42,888 nucleotides of DNA from a virus. Where the stretch lies: positions 1 through 42,888 of IMG/VR virus record IMGVR_UViG_3300043448_000379. One strand, written 5' to 3'. This document shows, piece by piece, positions 37,185 through 41,771 of the stretch. The notes under the pieces are model-generated. The model was not told the DNA's origin, did no database searches, and saw only the letters and a list, made by a program, of their open reading frames with translations. Numbering within the stretch: the first letter of the stretch is position 1; each line of letters opens with the position of its first letter. The translations under genes were made by a program, and so were the position numbers.

Positions 37185-37359
37185 TTCTCATTTCTCCATT
37201 GTCTAAAACTGTCTCAACATTAATATCGCTAGGGGCTTTCAATCCTTGATAATATTGTTGGGCAACACTTTCCATACTGTCAGCAAATTCATCAAAATTA
37301 TCAAATAATGTCTCCTGTAAAGTGCCATCGGGCTTTTTGTAAGTTACTTTGTGTTCCAT
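37138..37359 (-). CDS. Hypothetical acidic protein (73 aa), first late gene of this unit
   Basis: This gene encodes 73 residues beginning MEHKVTYKKPDGTLQETLFD, followed by an acidic helix (NFDEFADSMESVAQQYYQGL). It is the first gene after the terminator at 37,504-37,532, with a GATAAATA late box 61 nt before the ATG. Its last 16 codons overlap the next gene in another frame. No domain is recognised and there is no signal peptide or membrane segment. Confidence 0.65.
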   Translation of the reverse strand: MEHKVTYKKPDGTLQETLFDNFDEFADSMESVAQQYYQGLKAPSDINVETVLDNGEMRNEKISFDGRTECLSE

Positions 37360-37419
37360 ATCGAGGTTTTTTGAGATTTTTTACCTGGGGAATTTTTTTT
37401 ATATAGGGGGACCCTGAAA

Positions 37420-37427
37420 TATTTATC
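37420..37427 (-). promoter_or_regulatory. Late promoter box GATAAATA
   Basis: The minus strand reads GATAAATA, matching the NATAAATA late consensus, between the strong terminator of the early-type island and the first late gene. It marks the likely early-to-late boundary. A second AT-rich run (TATATAAAA) follows 20 nt later. Confidence 0.65.
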
Positions 37428-37503
37428 GGGCGCTGGGAAACGTTTGTAGGTTAGAAAGAAGGTACTTTTTTGGATCGACCCCCCGCTCGGCCGCCTTAAG
37501 TAT

Positions 37504-37532
37504 AAAAAAAGGGGGACAAATCACTGTCCCCT
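37504..37532 (-). terminator. Strong Rho-independent terminator closing the small-gene island
   Basis: A 7-bp stem (GGGGACA with TGTCCCC) and 6-base loop are followed by C and seven T residues on the minus strand. It is 11 nt after the stop of the 66-aa gene. Confidence 0.88.
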
Positions 37533-37542
37533 GTGTATACTG

Positions 37543-37743
37543 TCAACCGTTACCCATCACAACAGCATAAGCGGAGGGCGAAGAGATTGCCTCACGATCT
37601 CGCCACTGTTGACTGCCTCGCTTAGTCTTAAACCCTACACGTTGGCAGATGAGTTCACCCTTACGTGGGCGACGTGGGCGAATGGTTCGGATCTCGAATC
37701 CTGCTGCCATGAGTTCTGCTTTGGTTGCTGTGGCGAAGTTCAT
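37543..37743 (-). CDS. Hypothetical basic protein (66 aa)
   Basis: I start this gene at the ATG at 37741-37743 because a near-perfect promoter lies just upstream and longer versions would begin inside it. The product has 66 residues: an N-terminal helix (MNFATATKAELMAAGFEIRT), a basic patch (IRPRRPRKGEL), and KTKRGSQQWRDREA. The high Arg/Lys content fits nucleic-acid binding, but no fold is recognised. It is the last gene of the GC-rich island and is followed by a strong terminator, so with its own promoter it forms a single-gene transcription unit. Confidence 0.7.
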   Translation of the reverse strand: MNFATATKAELMAAGFEIRTIRPRRPRKGELICQRVGFKTKRGSQQWRDREAISSPSAYAVVMGNG

Positions 37744-37764
37744 CGGGTGTTGGTTGCTGTGTGT

Positions 37765-37793
37765 ATTGTACAGGGTAGGGGGCGAGGGGTCAA
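37765..37793 (-). promoter_or_regulatory. Sigma70-type promoter with -35 inside a hairpin
   Basis: The minus strand has TTGACC (37788-37793), 17 nt, TACAAT (37765-37770), 22 nt before the ATG. The -35 lies between a G-run and C-run (37778-37798) that can pair. Confidence 0.75.
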
Positions 37794-37975
37794 CCCCCGT
37801 GATGAAGTCCTGCCCACTCAGCAGCACAGAACCCATCGATACCTGCTTCTGCCAGTGAGGCGCCACAGCGACCCTCACGGTGAGAGTTCATCTGGGGGCG
37901 ACCCTTAACGACGTTGGTGCTGACCCAGATGGTCTGACGGGTCTTGAGGTCGGTTGCTTGGTTGAACAGTGCCAT
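37790..37975 (-). CDS. Hypothetical 61-aa protein, Cys/His-containing C-terminus
   Basis: This gene encodes 61 residues beginning MALFNQATDLKTRQTIWVST. The C-terminal half holds two Cys and three His residues (HREGRCGASLAEAGIDGFCA, then LHHGG), but the spacing does not match a zinc finger I know. It has its own promoter-like element (GTGACC, 16 nt, TACAAT) 25 nt upstream. Its stop lies 47 nt before the next ATG, inside the hairpin-promoter element of that gene, so the extreme C-terminus (the HHGG end) is encoded by repeat-type sequence. Function unknown. Confidence 0.6.
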   Translation of the reverse strand: MALFNQATDLKTRQTIWVSTNVVKGRPQMNSHREGRCGASLAEAGIDGFCAAEWAGLHHGG

Positions 37976-37999
37976 GATGAGGGGGAGAGGTTCTAGGGT

Positions 38000-38027
38000 A
38001 TTGTAGCAGATGGGGGGCAGGGGTCAC
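38000..38027 (-). promoter_or_regulatory. Sigma70-like promoter for the 61-aa gene
   Basis: The minus strand has GTGACC (38022-38027), 16 nt, TACAAT (38000-38005), preceded by TGC as in an extended -10. The -35 overlaps the stop of the previous gene. Confidence 0.6.
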
Positions 38028-38185
38028 CACCGCTGGCGATCGTATTGTGCCTCACCCCATCCGTCACGCTCCCAGCGGCGGGCATCGTAGTCGTCGGCAT
38101 CCATCAGGTCGTCGTGCTCACAGTCCAGGAAGCGATCATCGTACTGGGGGGCGAACTGGGAGCGGTAGGCGTTGGAGCAGGTCAT
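38024..38185 (-). CDS. Hypothetical acidic Asp/Trp/Arg-rich protein (53 aa)
   Basis: This small gene runs from an ATG at 38183-38185 to a TGA at 38024-38026. The product has 53 residues and is rich in Asp, Arg, Tyr and Trp: FAPQYDDRFLDCEHDDLMDA, then DYDARRWERDGWGEAQYDRQ. It lacks hydrophobic core segments and may be largely disordered. GC content is about 60%. It carries the repeated leader with a TAGACT -10 box, which starts at the stop codon of the preceding gene. No family recognised; the regular codon structure and its own leader support a real gene. Confidence 0.65.
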   Translation of the reverse strand: MTCSNAYRSQFAPQYDDRFLDCEHDDLMDADDYDARRWERDGWGEAQYDRQRW

Positions 38186-38222
38186 GGGTCGTTTCGTTTG
38201 ATGTGTTTAGTCTACAGGGTCA
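38186..38222 (-). promoter_or_regulatory. Repeated leader with TAGACT -10 box, copy 1
   Basis: The minus strand reads CCTGTAGACT and then ACATCAAACGAAACGACCC up to the ATG. The -10-like TAGACT is at 38209-38214. Nearly the same sequence precedes three other genes nearby. Confidence 0.6.
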
Positions 38223-38396
38223 GGGCATCTGGCAGGCACCAGGGAGGACACTGTTGTAGGTGGCACAGCGGCGCTCGGTGGCGGTGTTGACTGCCTCTAC
38301 GGTGTCGGCAGCGAACCCGATGGCGGCAGCGCCCACGGTGGCGATGGGAGCGTAGAAGGCGGCACCGAGGGCAAGGATGGCGAGGGTCTTGAGCAT
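38220..38396 (-). CDS. Small secreted or membrane protein (58 aa)
   Basis: This gene runs from an ATG at 38394-38396 to a TGA at 38220-38222. The product is 58 residues. Residues 2-30 are hydrophobic and alanine-rich after a single Lys (MLKTLAILALGAAFYAPIAT, then VGAAAIGFAA), which fits a signal anchor or a short transmembrane segment. The C-terminal part has two Cys residues (RRCATYNSVLPGACQMP) that could form a disulphide outside the cytoplasm. Possible roles include a membrane-acting early protein, but there is no homology evidence. It has its own leader and TAGACT box and follows a G/C-run hairpin. Confidence 0.65.
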   Translation of the reverse strand: MLKTLAILALGAAFYAPIATVGAAAIGFAADTVEAVNTATERRCATYNSVLPGACQMP

Positions 38397-38431
38397 GTGT
38401 CGTTTGCTGATGTGATCAGTCTACAGGGTCA
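38397..38431 (-). promoter_or_regulatory. Repeated leader with TAGACT -10 box, copy 2
   Basis: The -10-like TAGACT is at 38418-38423, followed by GATCACATCAGCAAACGACAC to the ATG. The GATCACATC core equals copies 3 and 4, while the GAAACGA part has diverged. Confidence 0.6.
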
Positions 38432-38443
38432 GATGGCAGGATG

Positions 38444-38465
38444 GGGGGCATCGGTGGACACCCCC
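38444..38465 (-). repeat. G-run/C-run intergenic hairpin
   Basis: GGGGG and CCCCC flank a 12-base loop that contains TGTCCACCGATG on the minus strand, 8 nt after the stop of the 93-aa gene. It is one member of the dispersed intergenic element. Confidence 0.65.
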
Positions 38466-38472
38466 TCAACCG

Positions 38473-38754
38473 TCACAGCTCTGCCATCATCTCCAGGATC
38501 TCAGCATGGCAGACGGCAGGATCATTGTATGCCACACCGTCACGGGTGGCAGGTTGATCACAGTTGCTCATGCAACGGATGAACTTATCGTAAGGGGTCT
38601 CATCATCACCACAATACTCTACACATGCTTTGGCAGTATTATAGAGGAAAGGCGAGTTCTGAATCCACAGTGCCACATTCCAGGTCTCGTAATTTGCCCA
38701 CCCGTTGTAGGTATTGTCGCTGGCGTGGTTGGTGATGAAGGATTGAACGGTCAT
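38473..38754 (-). CDS. NGW-NYETW family phage protein (93 aa)
   Basis: This 93-residue protein has the motif NGWANYETW at residues 17-25 followed by NVALWIQN. I recognise this motif from a small protein family common in phages, including cyanophages, and lacking a known function (DUF7249 type, from memory). Four Cys residues (ACVEYCGDD, RCMSNCDQ) and acidic stretches are notable. It has the full repeated leader with a TAGACT -10 box directly before its ATG, and a G/C-run hairpin on both sides, so it is probably a single-gene early unit. Confidence 0.8.
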   Translation of the reverse strand: MTVQSFITNHASDNTYNGWANYETWNVALWIQNSPFLYNTAKACVEYCGDDETPYDKFIRCMSNCDQPATRDGVAYNDPAVCHAEILEMMAEL

Positions 38755-38792
38755 GGGTCGTTTCGTTTCGATGTGATCAGTCTACAGGGTCA
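38755..38792 (-). promoter_or_regulatory. Repeated leader with TAGACT -10 box, copy 3
   Basis: The minus strand has TAGACT (38779-38784) then GATCACATCGAAACGAAACG and ACCC to the ATG. This is the most complete copy of the leader. Confidence 0.65.
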
Positions 38793-38796
38793 GGAT

Positions 38797-38814
38797 GGGG
38801 GATCGGTGTCCCCC
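38797..38814 (-). repeat. G-run/C-run intergenic hairpin
   Basis: GGGGG and CCCCC flank an 8-base loop, 14 nt after the stop of the upstream gene and 13 nt before the TAGACT box region. It belongs to the dispersed intergenic element. Confidence 0.65.
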
Positions 38815-38827
38815 TTGTGCCACTAGC

Positions 38828-39016
38828 TCAGGTGTCCATCCCCATCGCTTCCTTAAGTGCCTTGTATGCTGCCAGGTAGTAGTCTGCGTCAGCGTGGTTG
38901 CCTTTGGCGCGCTCATCACATGCCAGGCACAGCACAGCGGTTCGGATCGTAGACCAGCGGGCCTCGGGCAGGGTGACCGTGGTGAGGGTCTCGGGATTCC
39001 AGAGGGTGGAGAGCAT
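38828..39016 (-). CDS. Hypothetical helical protein (62 aa)
   Basis: I place the start at the ATG at 39014-39016 since the repeated leader and a TATACT box end exactly there; the open frame extends 26 codons further upstream but through the promoter. The product is 62 residues: MLSTLWNPETLTTVTLPEAR, then a helical C-terminal half (HADADYYLAAYKALKEAMGM) that resembles one TPR-like helix pair. It contains two Cys (VLCLACDE). The family is unknown to me. Confidence 0.65.
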   Translation of the reverse strand: MLSTLWNPETLTTVTLPEARWSTIRTAVLCLACDERAKGNHADADYYLAAYKALKEAMGMDT

Positions 39017-39056
39017 CGGTTCGGTTCGTTTCGATGTGATCAGTATAGAGCCCAGG
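39017..39056 (-). promoter_or_regulatory. Repeated leader with TATACT -10 box, copy 4
   Basis: The minus strand has TATACT (39042-39047) then GATCACATCGAAACGAACCG and AACCG to the ATG. The -10 differs from copies 1-3 by one base, while the leader is conserved. Confidence 0.65.
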
Positions 39057-39068
39057 GCGGGGGGATCT

Positions 39069-39090
39069 GGGGGTGGAGTGTGCCACCCCC
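39069..39090 (-). repeat. Perfect 8-bp GC-rich intergenic hairpin
   Basis: GGGGGTGG and CCACCCCC flank a 6-base loop, 9 nt after the stop of the ArdA-like gene. There is no T-run, so termination would depend on the stem alone. Confidence 0.7.
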
Positions 39091-39099
39091 TCAACCGTC

Positions 39100-39528
39100 C
39101 TAGTAGTCGCTGAAGATGGCGACCTGACGGTATTTTACTTCACAAGAGGTGAAATCGTAGCGAAGTGAAGAATCGTAGGTTGCTTGCCAATCGATCACCA
39201 GAGAGGCAGGAATGTTCTCGATGTCGTTGTAGAACTGTTCAGCAAAGTCTGCCTCAGATTCATACCAACCACGGAAGCGTTCATCACACCCTTCGATGTC
39301 AGAAACGTCTCCCATTTCATCGATGAGAGCATCTACAGCATCGTAACCGATTGCTTCACCACAGCGAACATACTCTTCATAATAGTGTACAAAATCGTTC
39401 TCATTGTAGGTATCGATGAACTCCAACATGTCATCGAGAGCATAGTTCTCATCGAGAAGTTCATCAATCTTCTCAACAGTAACCTCAGCAAGGGTTTCTT
39501 TATAGTTAGCAGTCAAGGTGATGGACAT
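39100..39528 (-). CDS. ArdA-like antirestriction protein (142 aa)
   Basis: The C-terminal 75 residues resemble the ArdA family, DNA mimics that block type I restriction enzymes: FRGWYESEADFAEQFYNDIE (ArdA has an AYQG-W-S-E-EDFA-E segment), IPASLVIDWQATYDSSLRYD (ArdA: YIDWEA-A-DL) and a terminal VAIF. Upstream is an acidic region (KIDELLDENYALDDMLEFID) like ArdA domain 2. At 142 residues it is shorter than typical ArdA (about 165) and seems to lack the first domain. The net charge is strongly negative, as expected for a DNA mimic. It has a TATCAT -10-like box 22 nt before the ATG. The assignment rests on recalled motifs, not a search. Confidence 0.68.
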   Translation of the reverse strand: MSITLTANYKETLAEVTVEKIDELLDENYALDDMLEFIDTYNENDFVHYYEEYVRCGEAIGYDAVDALIDEMGDVSDIEGCDERFRGWYESEADFAEQFYNDIENIPASLVIDWQATYDSSLRYDFTSCEVKYRQVAIFSDY

Positions 39529-39549
39529 TGGTTTGGTTGAACTGAAAGA

Positions 39550-39555
39550 ATGATA
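39550..39555 (-). promoter_or_regulatory. -10-like TATCAT before the ArdA-like gene
   Basis: TATCAT lies 22 nt before the ATG, the same distance as in neighbouring genes. I see no good -35 box at 16-18 nt. Confidence 0.4.
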
Positions 39556-39574
39556 GAACAGATTGAACGGGGGT

Positions 39575-39596
39575 GGGGGTATCAGTGGACACCCCC
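39575..39596 (-). repeat. G-run/C-run intergenic hairpin
   Basis: GGGGGT and ACCCCC flank a 10-base loop on the same pattern as the other gaps, 8 nt after the stop of the upstream gene. The minus-strand loop side carries TGTCCACTGAT, as in the copy at 38,444. Confidence 0.65.
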
Positions 39597-39603
39597 TGTA
39601 GTG

Positions 39604-39765
39604 TCACATCCCGTTGGTGTAGTCTCCGATGATGATGCCATTGTGGCGAACCTGAGCGTATCCGAACTCTTCAGACAGCGACAGGCACAGATCCCAGGCA
39701 CGGTCCTCATCGGTCGTGGTGTTCTCCCAGGGAGCGGAGGGGCAGATCACGTCGTAGCGGTTCAT
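39604..39765 (-). CDS. Hypothetical 53-aa protein
   Basis: This gene runs from an ATG at 39763-39765 to a TGA at 39604-39606. The product is 53 residues: MNRYDVICPSAPWENTTTDE, then DRAWDLCLSLSEEFGYAQVR, ending HNGIIIGDYTNGM. The alternation suggests a small alpha/beta fold. A CGAAACGAAACGAACC leader and a CATACT -10-like box precede it. This is the only leader copy here not preceded by a clear G/C-run hairpin. No family recognised. Confidence 0.65.
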   Translation of the reverse strand: MNRYDVICPSAPWENTTTDEDRAWDLCLSLSEEFGYAQVRHNGIIIGDYTNGM

Positions 39766-39797
39766 GGTTCGTTTCGTTTGATGCCCTTAGTATGGCA
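39766..39797 (-). promoter_or_regulatory. Repeated leader with CATACT -10 box, copy 5
   Basis: The minus strand has CATACT (39789-39794), AAGGGCATC and then AAACGAAACGAACC to the ATG. The right half equals copies 1 and 3 while the left half has diverged. Confidence 0.55.
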
Positions 39798-39866
39798 CCG
39801 ATCGGGGGGCAATGGGGCAGTTGGTGGACAGTCTGGCAGCTGGCACACGGGCGGCTGACCAGTTAG

Positions 39867-40064
39867 CTATACCAACACATGACGATAATCAATGGATTTG
39901 ATACACCAACCCGTAGCACATGTGATCTCTTCGATTAGATCATCTTCATCACATGCTTCCCAGATTTGACCAATGGTTTCGGATGTGATGAGGTCTTTAT
40001 CATACGAATCCATCTCATCTTCACCGTCAAAATCAAACTCAATGTAGAGGATTTGGTACATCAT
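39867..40064 (-). CDS. Acidic hypothetical protein (65 aa), last of a six-gene overlapping operon
   Basis: Starts at ATGATG (40059-40064), overlapping the TGA stop of the gene before it, so translation is probably coupled. The product is highly acidic: IEFDFDGEDEMDSYDKDLI, then IWEACDEDDLIEEIT, and ends with a beta strand (SIDYRHVLV). The acidic surface could suit a nucleic-acid mimic or protein-binding role, but no family is recognised. It is the most distal gene of the operon that begins at 40,818. Confidence 0.7.
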   Translation of the reverse strand: MMYQILYIEFDFDGEDEMDSYDKDLITSETIGQIWEACDEDDLIEEITCATGWCIKSIDYRHVLV

Positions 40065-40222
40065 CAGTTCACATTCTCCACGAGATCAAACTTAGAATCA
40101 ACACACTCCCATTGATGACACAAATCGTAGTCGGGTTCGTTGATCCATTCCTCTGCTTCTTCTTTAGTATTGAAGAACACAGCAGTCGTGTTAGTTTCAG
40201 TAACGTAGACAGTGTAAGACAT
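40064..40222 (-). CDS. Hypothetical 52-aa protein
   Basis: This gene runs from an ATG at 40220-40222 to a TGA at 40064-40066. The product (MSYTVYVTETNTTAVFFNTK, then EEAEEWINEPDYDLCHQWEC) looks like a beta-hairpin followed by a helix and a tail, and may be a small compact domain. It starts 2 nt after the stop of the gene before and overlaps the start of the next as TGATG. Function unknown. Confidence 0.7.
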   Translation of the reverse strand: MSYTVYVTETNTTAVFFNTKEEAEEWINEPDYDLCHQWECVDSKFDLVENVN

Positions 40223-40224
40223 GA

Positions 40225-40410
40225 TCAGTCAAGAAGATCGGGATAGTAAGACTCAACCTCAGAAATCAGTTCCTCATCAGTATAGCTGGTGATGTTTTCT
40301 TCCATCTGGTCACCAACAATACGAAGCAAATCTTTGGTGCTCATGTTATCAAGCAAACGATCAATGTATGCTTCAACGAGTGCTTGACGATCAAAAGAGT
40401 TAGGTGTCAT
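40225..40410 (-). CDS. Acidic helical hypothetical protein (61 aa)
   Basis: The product has 61 residues, mainly helical and acidic: DRQALVEAYIDRLLDNMSTK, then DQMEENITSYTDEELISEVE and a terminal SYYPDLLD. Its ATG overlaps the TGA of the preceding gene as ATGA. The shape, two or three amphipathic helices with an acidic end, is like the neighbouring gene at 40,407, though I see no clear alignment. No family recognised. Confidence 0.72.
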   Translation of the reverse strand: MTPNSFDRQALVEAYIDRLLDNMSTKDLLRIVGDQMEENITSYTDEELISEVESYYPDLLD

Positions 40411-40565
40411 TTGAGAAGTGCGGTGAAGTTGTCACAAACGATGTTGCAAAGTGCATCCAGAACATCATCGTTCAGGAAGATTTGCTCATCATCAATTAGA
40501 CTAGCATAGGAGAGAATGTCCTCCTGGATTTGTTCCCGAACTGAAATAATGTCAGTTTCAGTCAT
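40407..40565 (-). CDS. Acidic helical hypothetical protein (52 aa)
   Basis: This gene runs from an ATG at 40563-40565 to a TGA at 40407-40409 and overlaps both neighbours by the ATGA arrangement. The product is 52 residues: MTETDIISVREQIQEDILSY, then ASLIDDEQIFLNDDVLDALC and a terminal NFTALLK. It is helical and acidic with two Cys residues. Function unknown; tight overlap on both sides supports a real, co-translated gene. Confidence 0.7.
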   Translation of the reverse strand: MTETDIISVREQIQEDILSYASLIDDEQIFLNDDVLDALCNIVCDNFTALLK

Positions 40566-40693
40566 TTGTGATTACGGTAACGGTCAGATGCAGTAGGGTC
40601 GGGATCATAAAGGCCACCGCCCATACGATCATCGAGGTGAAACATGATGCCAAAGGTGGCGAGAATGACGCCACCAACGATTGCAGTAATCAT
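40562..40693 (-). CDS. Small membrane-anchored protein (43 aa)
   Basis: This gene runs from an ATG at 40691-40693 to a TGA at 40562-40564, overlapping both neighbours. Residues 1-20 (MITAIVGGVILATFGIMFHL) form one hydrophobic segment, a likely membrane anchor. The rest is polar, with DDRMGGGLYDPDPTASDRYR. Tiny single-span proteins are frequent in cyanophage early regions, but the role is unknown. It is the only membrane protein of this operon. Confidence 0.68.
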   Translation of the reverse strand: MITAIVGGVILATFGIMFHLDDRMGGGLYDPDPTASDRYRNHK

Positions 40694-40818
40694 CAGGAAT
40701 CTTTAGTGTCAGTTACAGTTTCGTTCAATTCCATGTCATGCCAACATTCTGCCATAGGATGACACCATTCTTCGATGTCGAAGATTTCACCAGGCATGTC
40801 TTGGATTTCTTCCCACAT
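40693..40818 (-). CDS. Hypothetical 41-aa acidic protein, first gene of the operon
   Basis: I choose the ATG at 40816-40818, giving 41 residues, because the longer frame begins inside the promoter and hairpin. The product (MWEEIQDMPGEIFDIEEWCH, then PMAECWHDMELNETV) is acidic with three Trp, two Cys and two His residues; C19-H20 and C25-x-H27 could bind a metal, but this is speculative. It overlaps the next gene as TGATG. A TATTCT box 27 nt upstream and a TTGATT box in the hairpin loop probably drive the whole operon. Confidence 0.65.
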   Translation of the reverse strand: MWEEIQDMPGEIFDIEEWCHPMAECWHDMELNETVTDTKDS

Positions 40819-40844
40819 AATGTGTCGGTTTGTTTGACCTTTAT

Positions 40845-40872
40845 AGAATACACGAGAAAGGGGGGCAATCAA
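40845..40872 (-). promoter_or_regulatory. Sigma70-like promoter of the six-gene operon
   Basis: The minus strand has TTGATT (40867-40872), 16 nt, TATTCT (40845-40850). The -35-like box is in the loop of the G6/C6 hairpin. TATAAA (40840-40845) is an alternative -10. Confidence 0.55.
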
Positions 40873-40880
40873 TCCCCCCT
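40859..40880 (-). terminator. G6/C6 hairpin followed by TTTC
   Basis: AGGGGGG pairs with CCCCCCT around an 8-base loop, followed by TTTCTC on the minus strand, 23 nt after the stop of the 66-aa gene. It may terminate that gene, and its loop carries the -35-like box of the next unit. Confidence 0.6.
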
Positions 40881-40903
40881 GTGCCACTTCCTAAACTGTC
40901 ACA

Positions 40904-41104
40904 TCAAAACACCACTTCTCGACCGTAAACATCTACGATGATATTACCAGGAGCAGGCATCTTTTCAGCAATTGTATCACTAATTGCTGTTACAGTTTCC
41001 ATCACTTCAGCTTGAACATCGTTGGCGATAGTATCAAGAATCTGAAGGATTTGCTCACCAGTTTTACCTTGACGAAGCATCGAAATCATTACATCTTTAG
41101 TCAT
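40904..41104 (-). CDS. Hypothetical helical protein (66 aa)
   Basis: I choose the ATG at 41102-41104, 2 nt after the preceding stop; a TTG two codons earlier is less likely. The product has 66 residues: MTKDVMISMLRQGKTGEQIL, then QILDTIANDVQAEVMETVTA and ISDTIAEKMPAPGNIIVDVY, ending GREVVF. The first part resembles a short helix-turn-helix-like three-helix segment (MLRQGKTGEQIL), but not well enough to assign DNA binding. It is the second gene after the 39-aa gene and is followed by a G/C-run hairpin. Confidence 0.7.
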   Translation of the reverse strand: MTKDVMISMLRQGKTGEQILQILDTIANDVQAEVMETVTAISDTIAEKMPAPGNIIVDVYGREVVF

Positions 41105-41106
41105 AA

Positions 41107-41226
41107 TCAATCCTGGGTAGTGTAATCAAAGTCAATAGTTGGGCTAGAAGATCTATCATCAAATTCTAGATCTTCATCATTCAATTGTTCGATTAATTCA
41201 GTTTCAATATACTCTTGAAATGTCAT
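41107..41226 (-). CDS. Very small acidic protein (39 aa)
   Basis: This gene runs from an ATG at 41224-41226 to a TGA at 41107-41109. It has the best ribosome binding site in this region (AAGGAG, 8 nt spacing). The product (MTFQEYIETELIEQLNDEDL, then EFDDRSSSPTIDFDYTTQD) is very acidic: a helix then a disordered tail. It lies directly before the 66-aa gene with a 2-nt gap, so the two are probably co-expressed. Function unknown. Confidence 0.7.
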   Translation of the reverse strand: MTFQEYIETELIEQLNDEDLEFDDRSSSPTIDFDYTTQD

Positions 41227-41273
41227 AGAATAATCTCCTTAGTTTGAATTAATCATTAATATTTAATTTTTTG

Positions 41274-41305
41274 AAAATCTTAAAAAATACAAATTTTAAG
41301 ATTTT
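41274..41305. repeat. Perfect 12-bp inverted repeat TTTTAAGATTTT
   Basis: AAAATCTTAAAA (41274-41285) and TTTTAAGATTTT (41294-41305) are perfectly complementary arms around 8 bases. The same 12-mer recurs with one-base trimming near 42,658 and 42,696. It lies between a terminator and a gene start, so it may be an operator or a weak second terminator. Confidence 0.7.
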
Positions 41306-41307
41306 GT

Positions 41308-41340
41308 AAAAAAAATAACTTCCAGTATTTTGGAAGTTAT
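41308..41340 (-). terminator. Rho-independent terminator after the 110-aa gene
   Basis: A perfect 10-bp stem (ATAACTTCCA with TGGAAGTTAT) and a 6-base loop are followed by eight T residues on the minus strand, 43 nt after the stop of the upstream gene. Confidence 0.88.
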
Positions 41341-41382
41341 AGAGTTCTACGTAAGTTGGAAGATAGGGAAAGGTTGAATGAC

Positions 41383-41715
41383 TCAACCCAACCTCATCGA
41401 AGAAAAGAAAGGAACAGTGGTCAAACCTTGAGCAGTGTTCATTTGAACAAACCACTCAAACTTCTTCTGAAACACACAATCACCAGTCTCACCATGCTCT
41501 GCCAGAATAGCATTCAGGCGAGATTTGGTGGTGTTGGATTGCCAACCACCATCAAACAGTCGGATGAAGTTATCACCGATATCAGCGATGTGGTTGCCAT
41601 GAAGAAACACTTTGGAGACGTTCTCTGCCTCATCAAAGGTGACACTGGTGTTGCCAGATTGCCAATCCTTGCTGTCACGAATGGCAGCATTCATTTGGCG
41701 TTCGATCTTTCTCAT
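41383..41715 (-). CDS. Conserved phage hypothetical protein (110 aa)
   Basis: The product begins MRKIERQMNAAIRDSKDW, continues with NTSVTFDEAENVSKVFLHGN and IADIGDNFIRLFDGGWQSNT, then TKSRLNAILAEHGETGDCVF. I recall proteins with this KIERQM-x-AI, V-LHGN and W-x-x-x-TT-KSRLNA layout in many phages and some plasmids, none with an assigned function. The pattern of beta strands ending in a helix suggests a compact 70-80-residue domain plus a tail. It is a single-gene unit with one of the best promoters in the window (TTGACT, 17 nt, TATATT) and a strong terminator, so it is likely early and well expressed. Confidence 0.8.
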   Translation of the reverse strand: MRKIERQMNAAIRDSKDWQSGNTSVTFDEAENVSKVFLHGNHIADIGDNFIRLFDGGWQSNTTKSRLNAILAEHGETGDCVFQKKFEWFVQMNTAQGLTTVPFFSSMRLG

Positions 41716-41742
41716 GGGAGAGCAGTTGTTTGAACTGAAGTC

Positions 41743-41771
41743 AATATAGGGTGGATTGGGGGCAGAGTCAA
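41743..41771 (-). promoter_or_regulatory. Strong sigma70-type promoter with -35 in hairpin loop and over a stop codon
   Basis: The minus strand has TTGACT (41766-41771), 17 nt, TATATT (41743-41748), 28 nt before the ATG. The -35 contains the TGA stop of the upstream gene and lies between GGGGG and CCCCC arms (41758-41776). Confidence 0.78.

Noticed and set aside
37440-37500. Possible tRNA or T-arm like sequence (GGTCGATCC)
   Set aside because: No acceptor, D-arm or anticodon arm can be drawn around it.
38045-39113. Several plus-strand open frames in the GC-rich island
   Set aside because: High GC lowers stop frequency, giving chance frames. The minus-strand genes have leaders, -10 boxes and sensible composition, while these have none.
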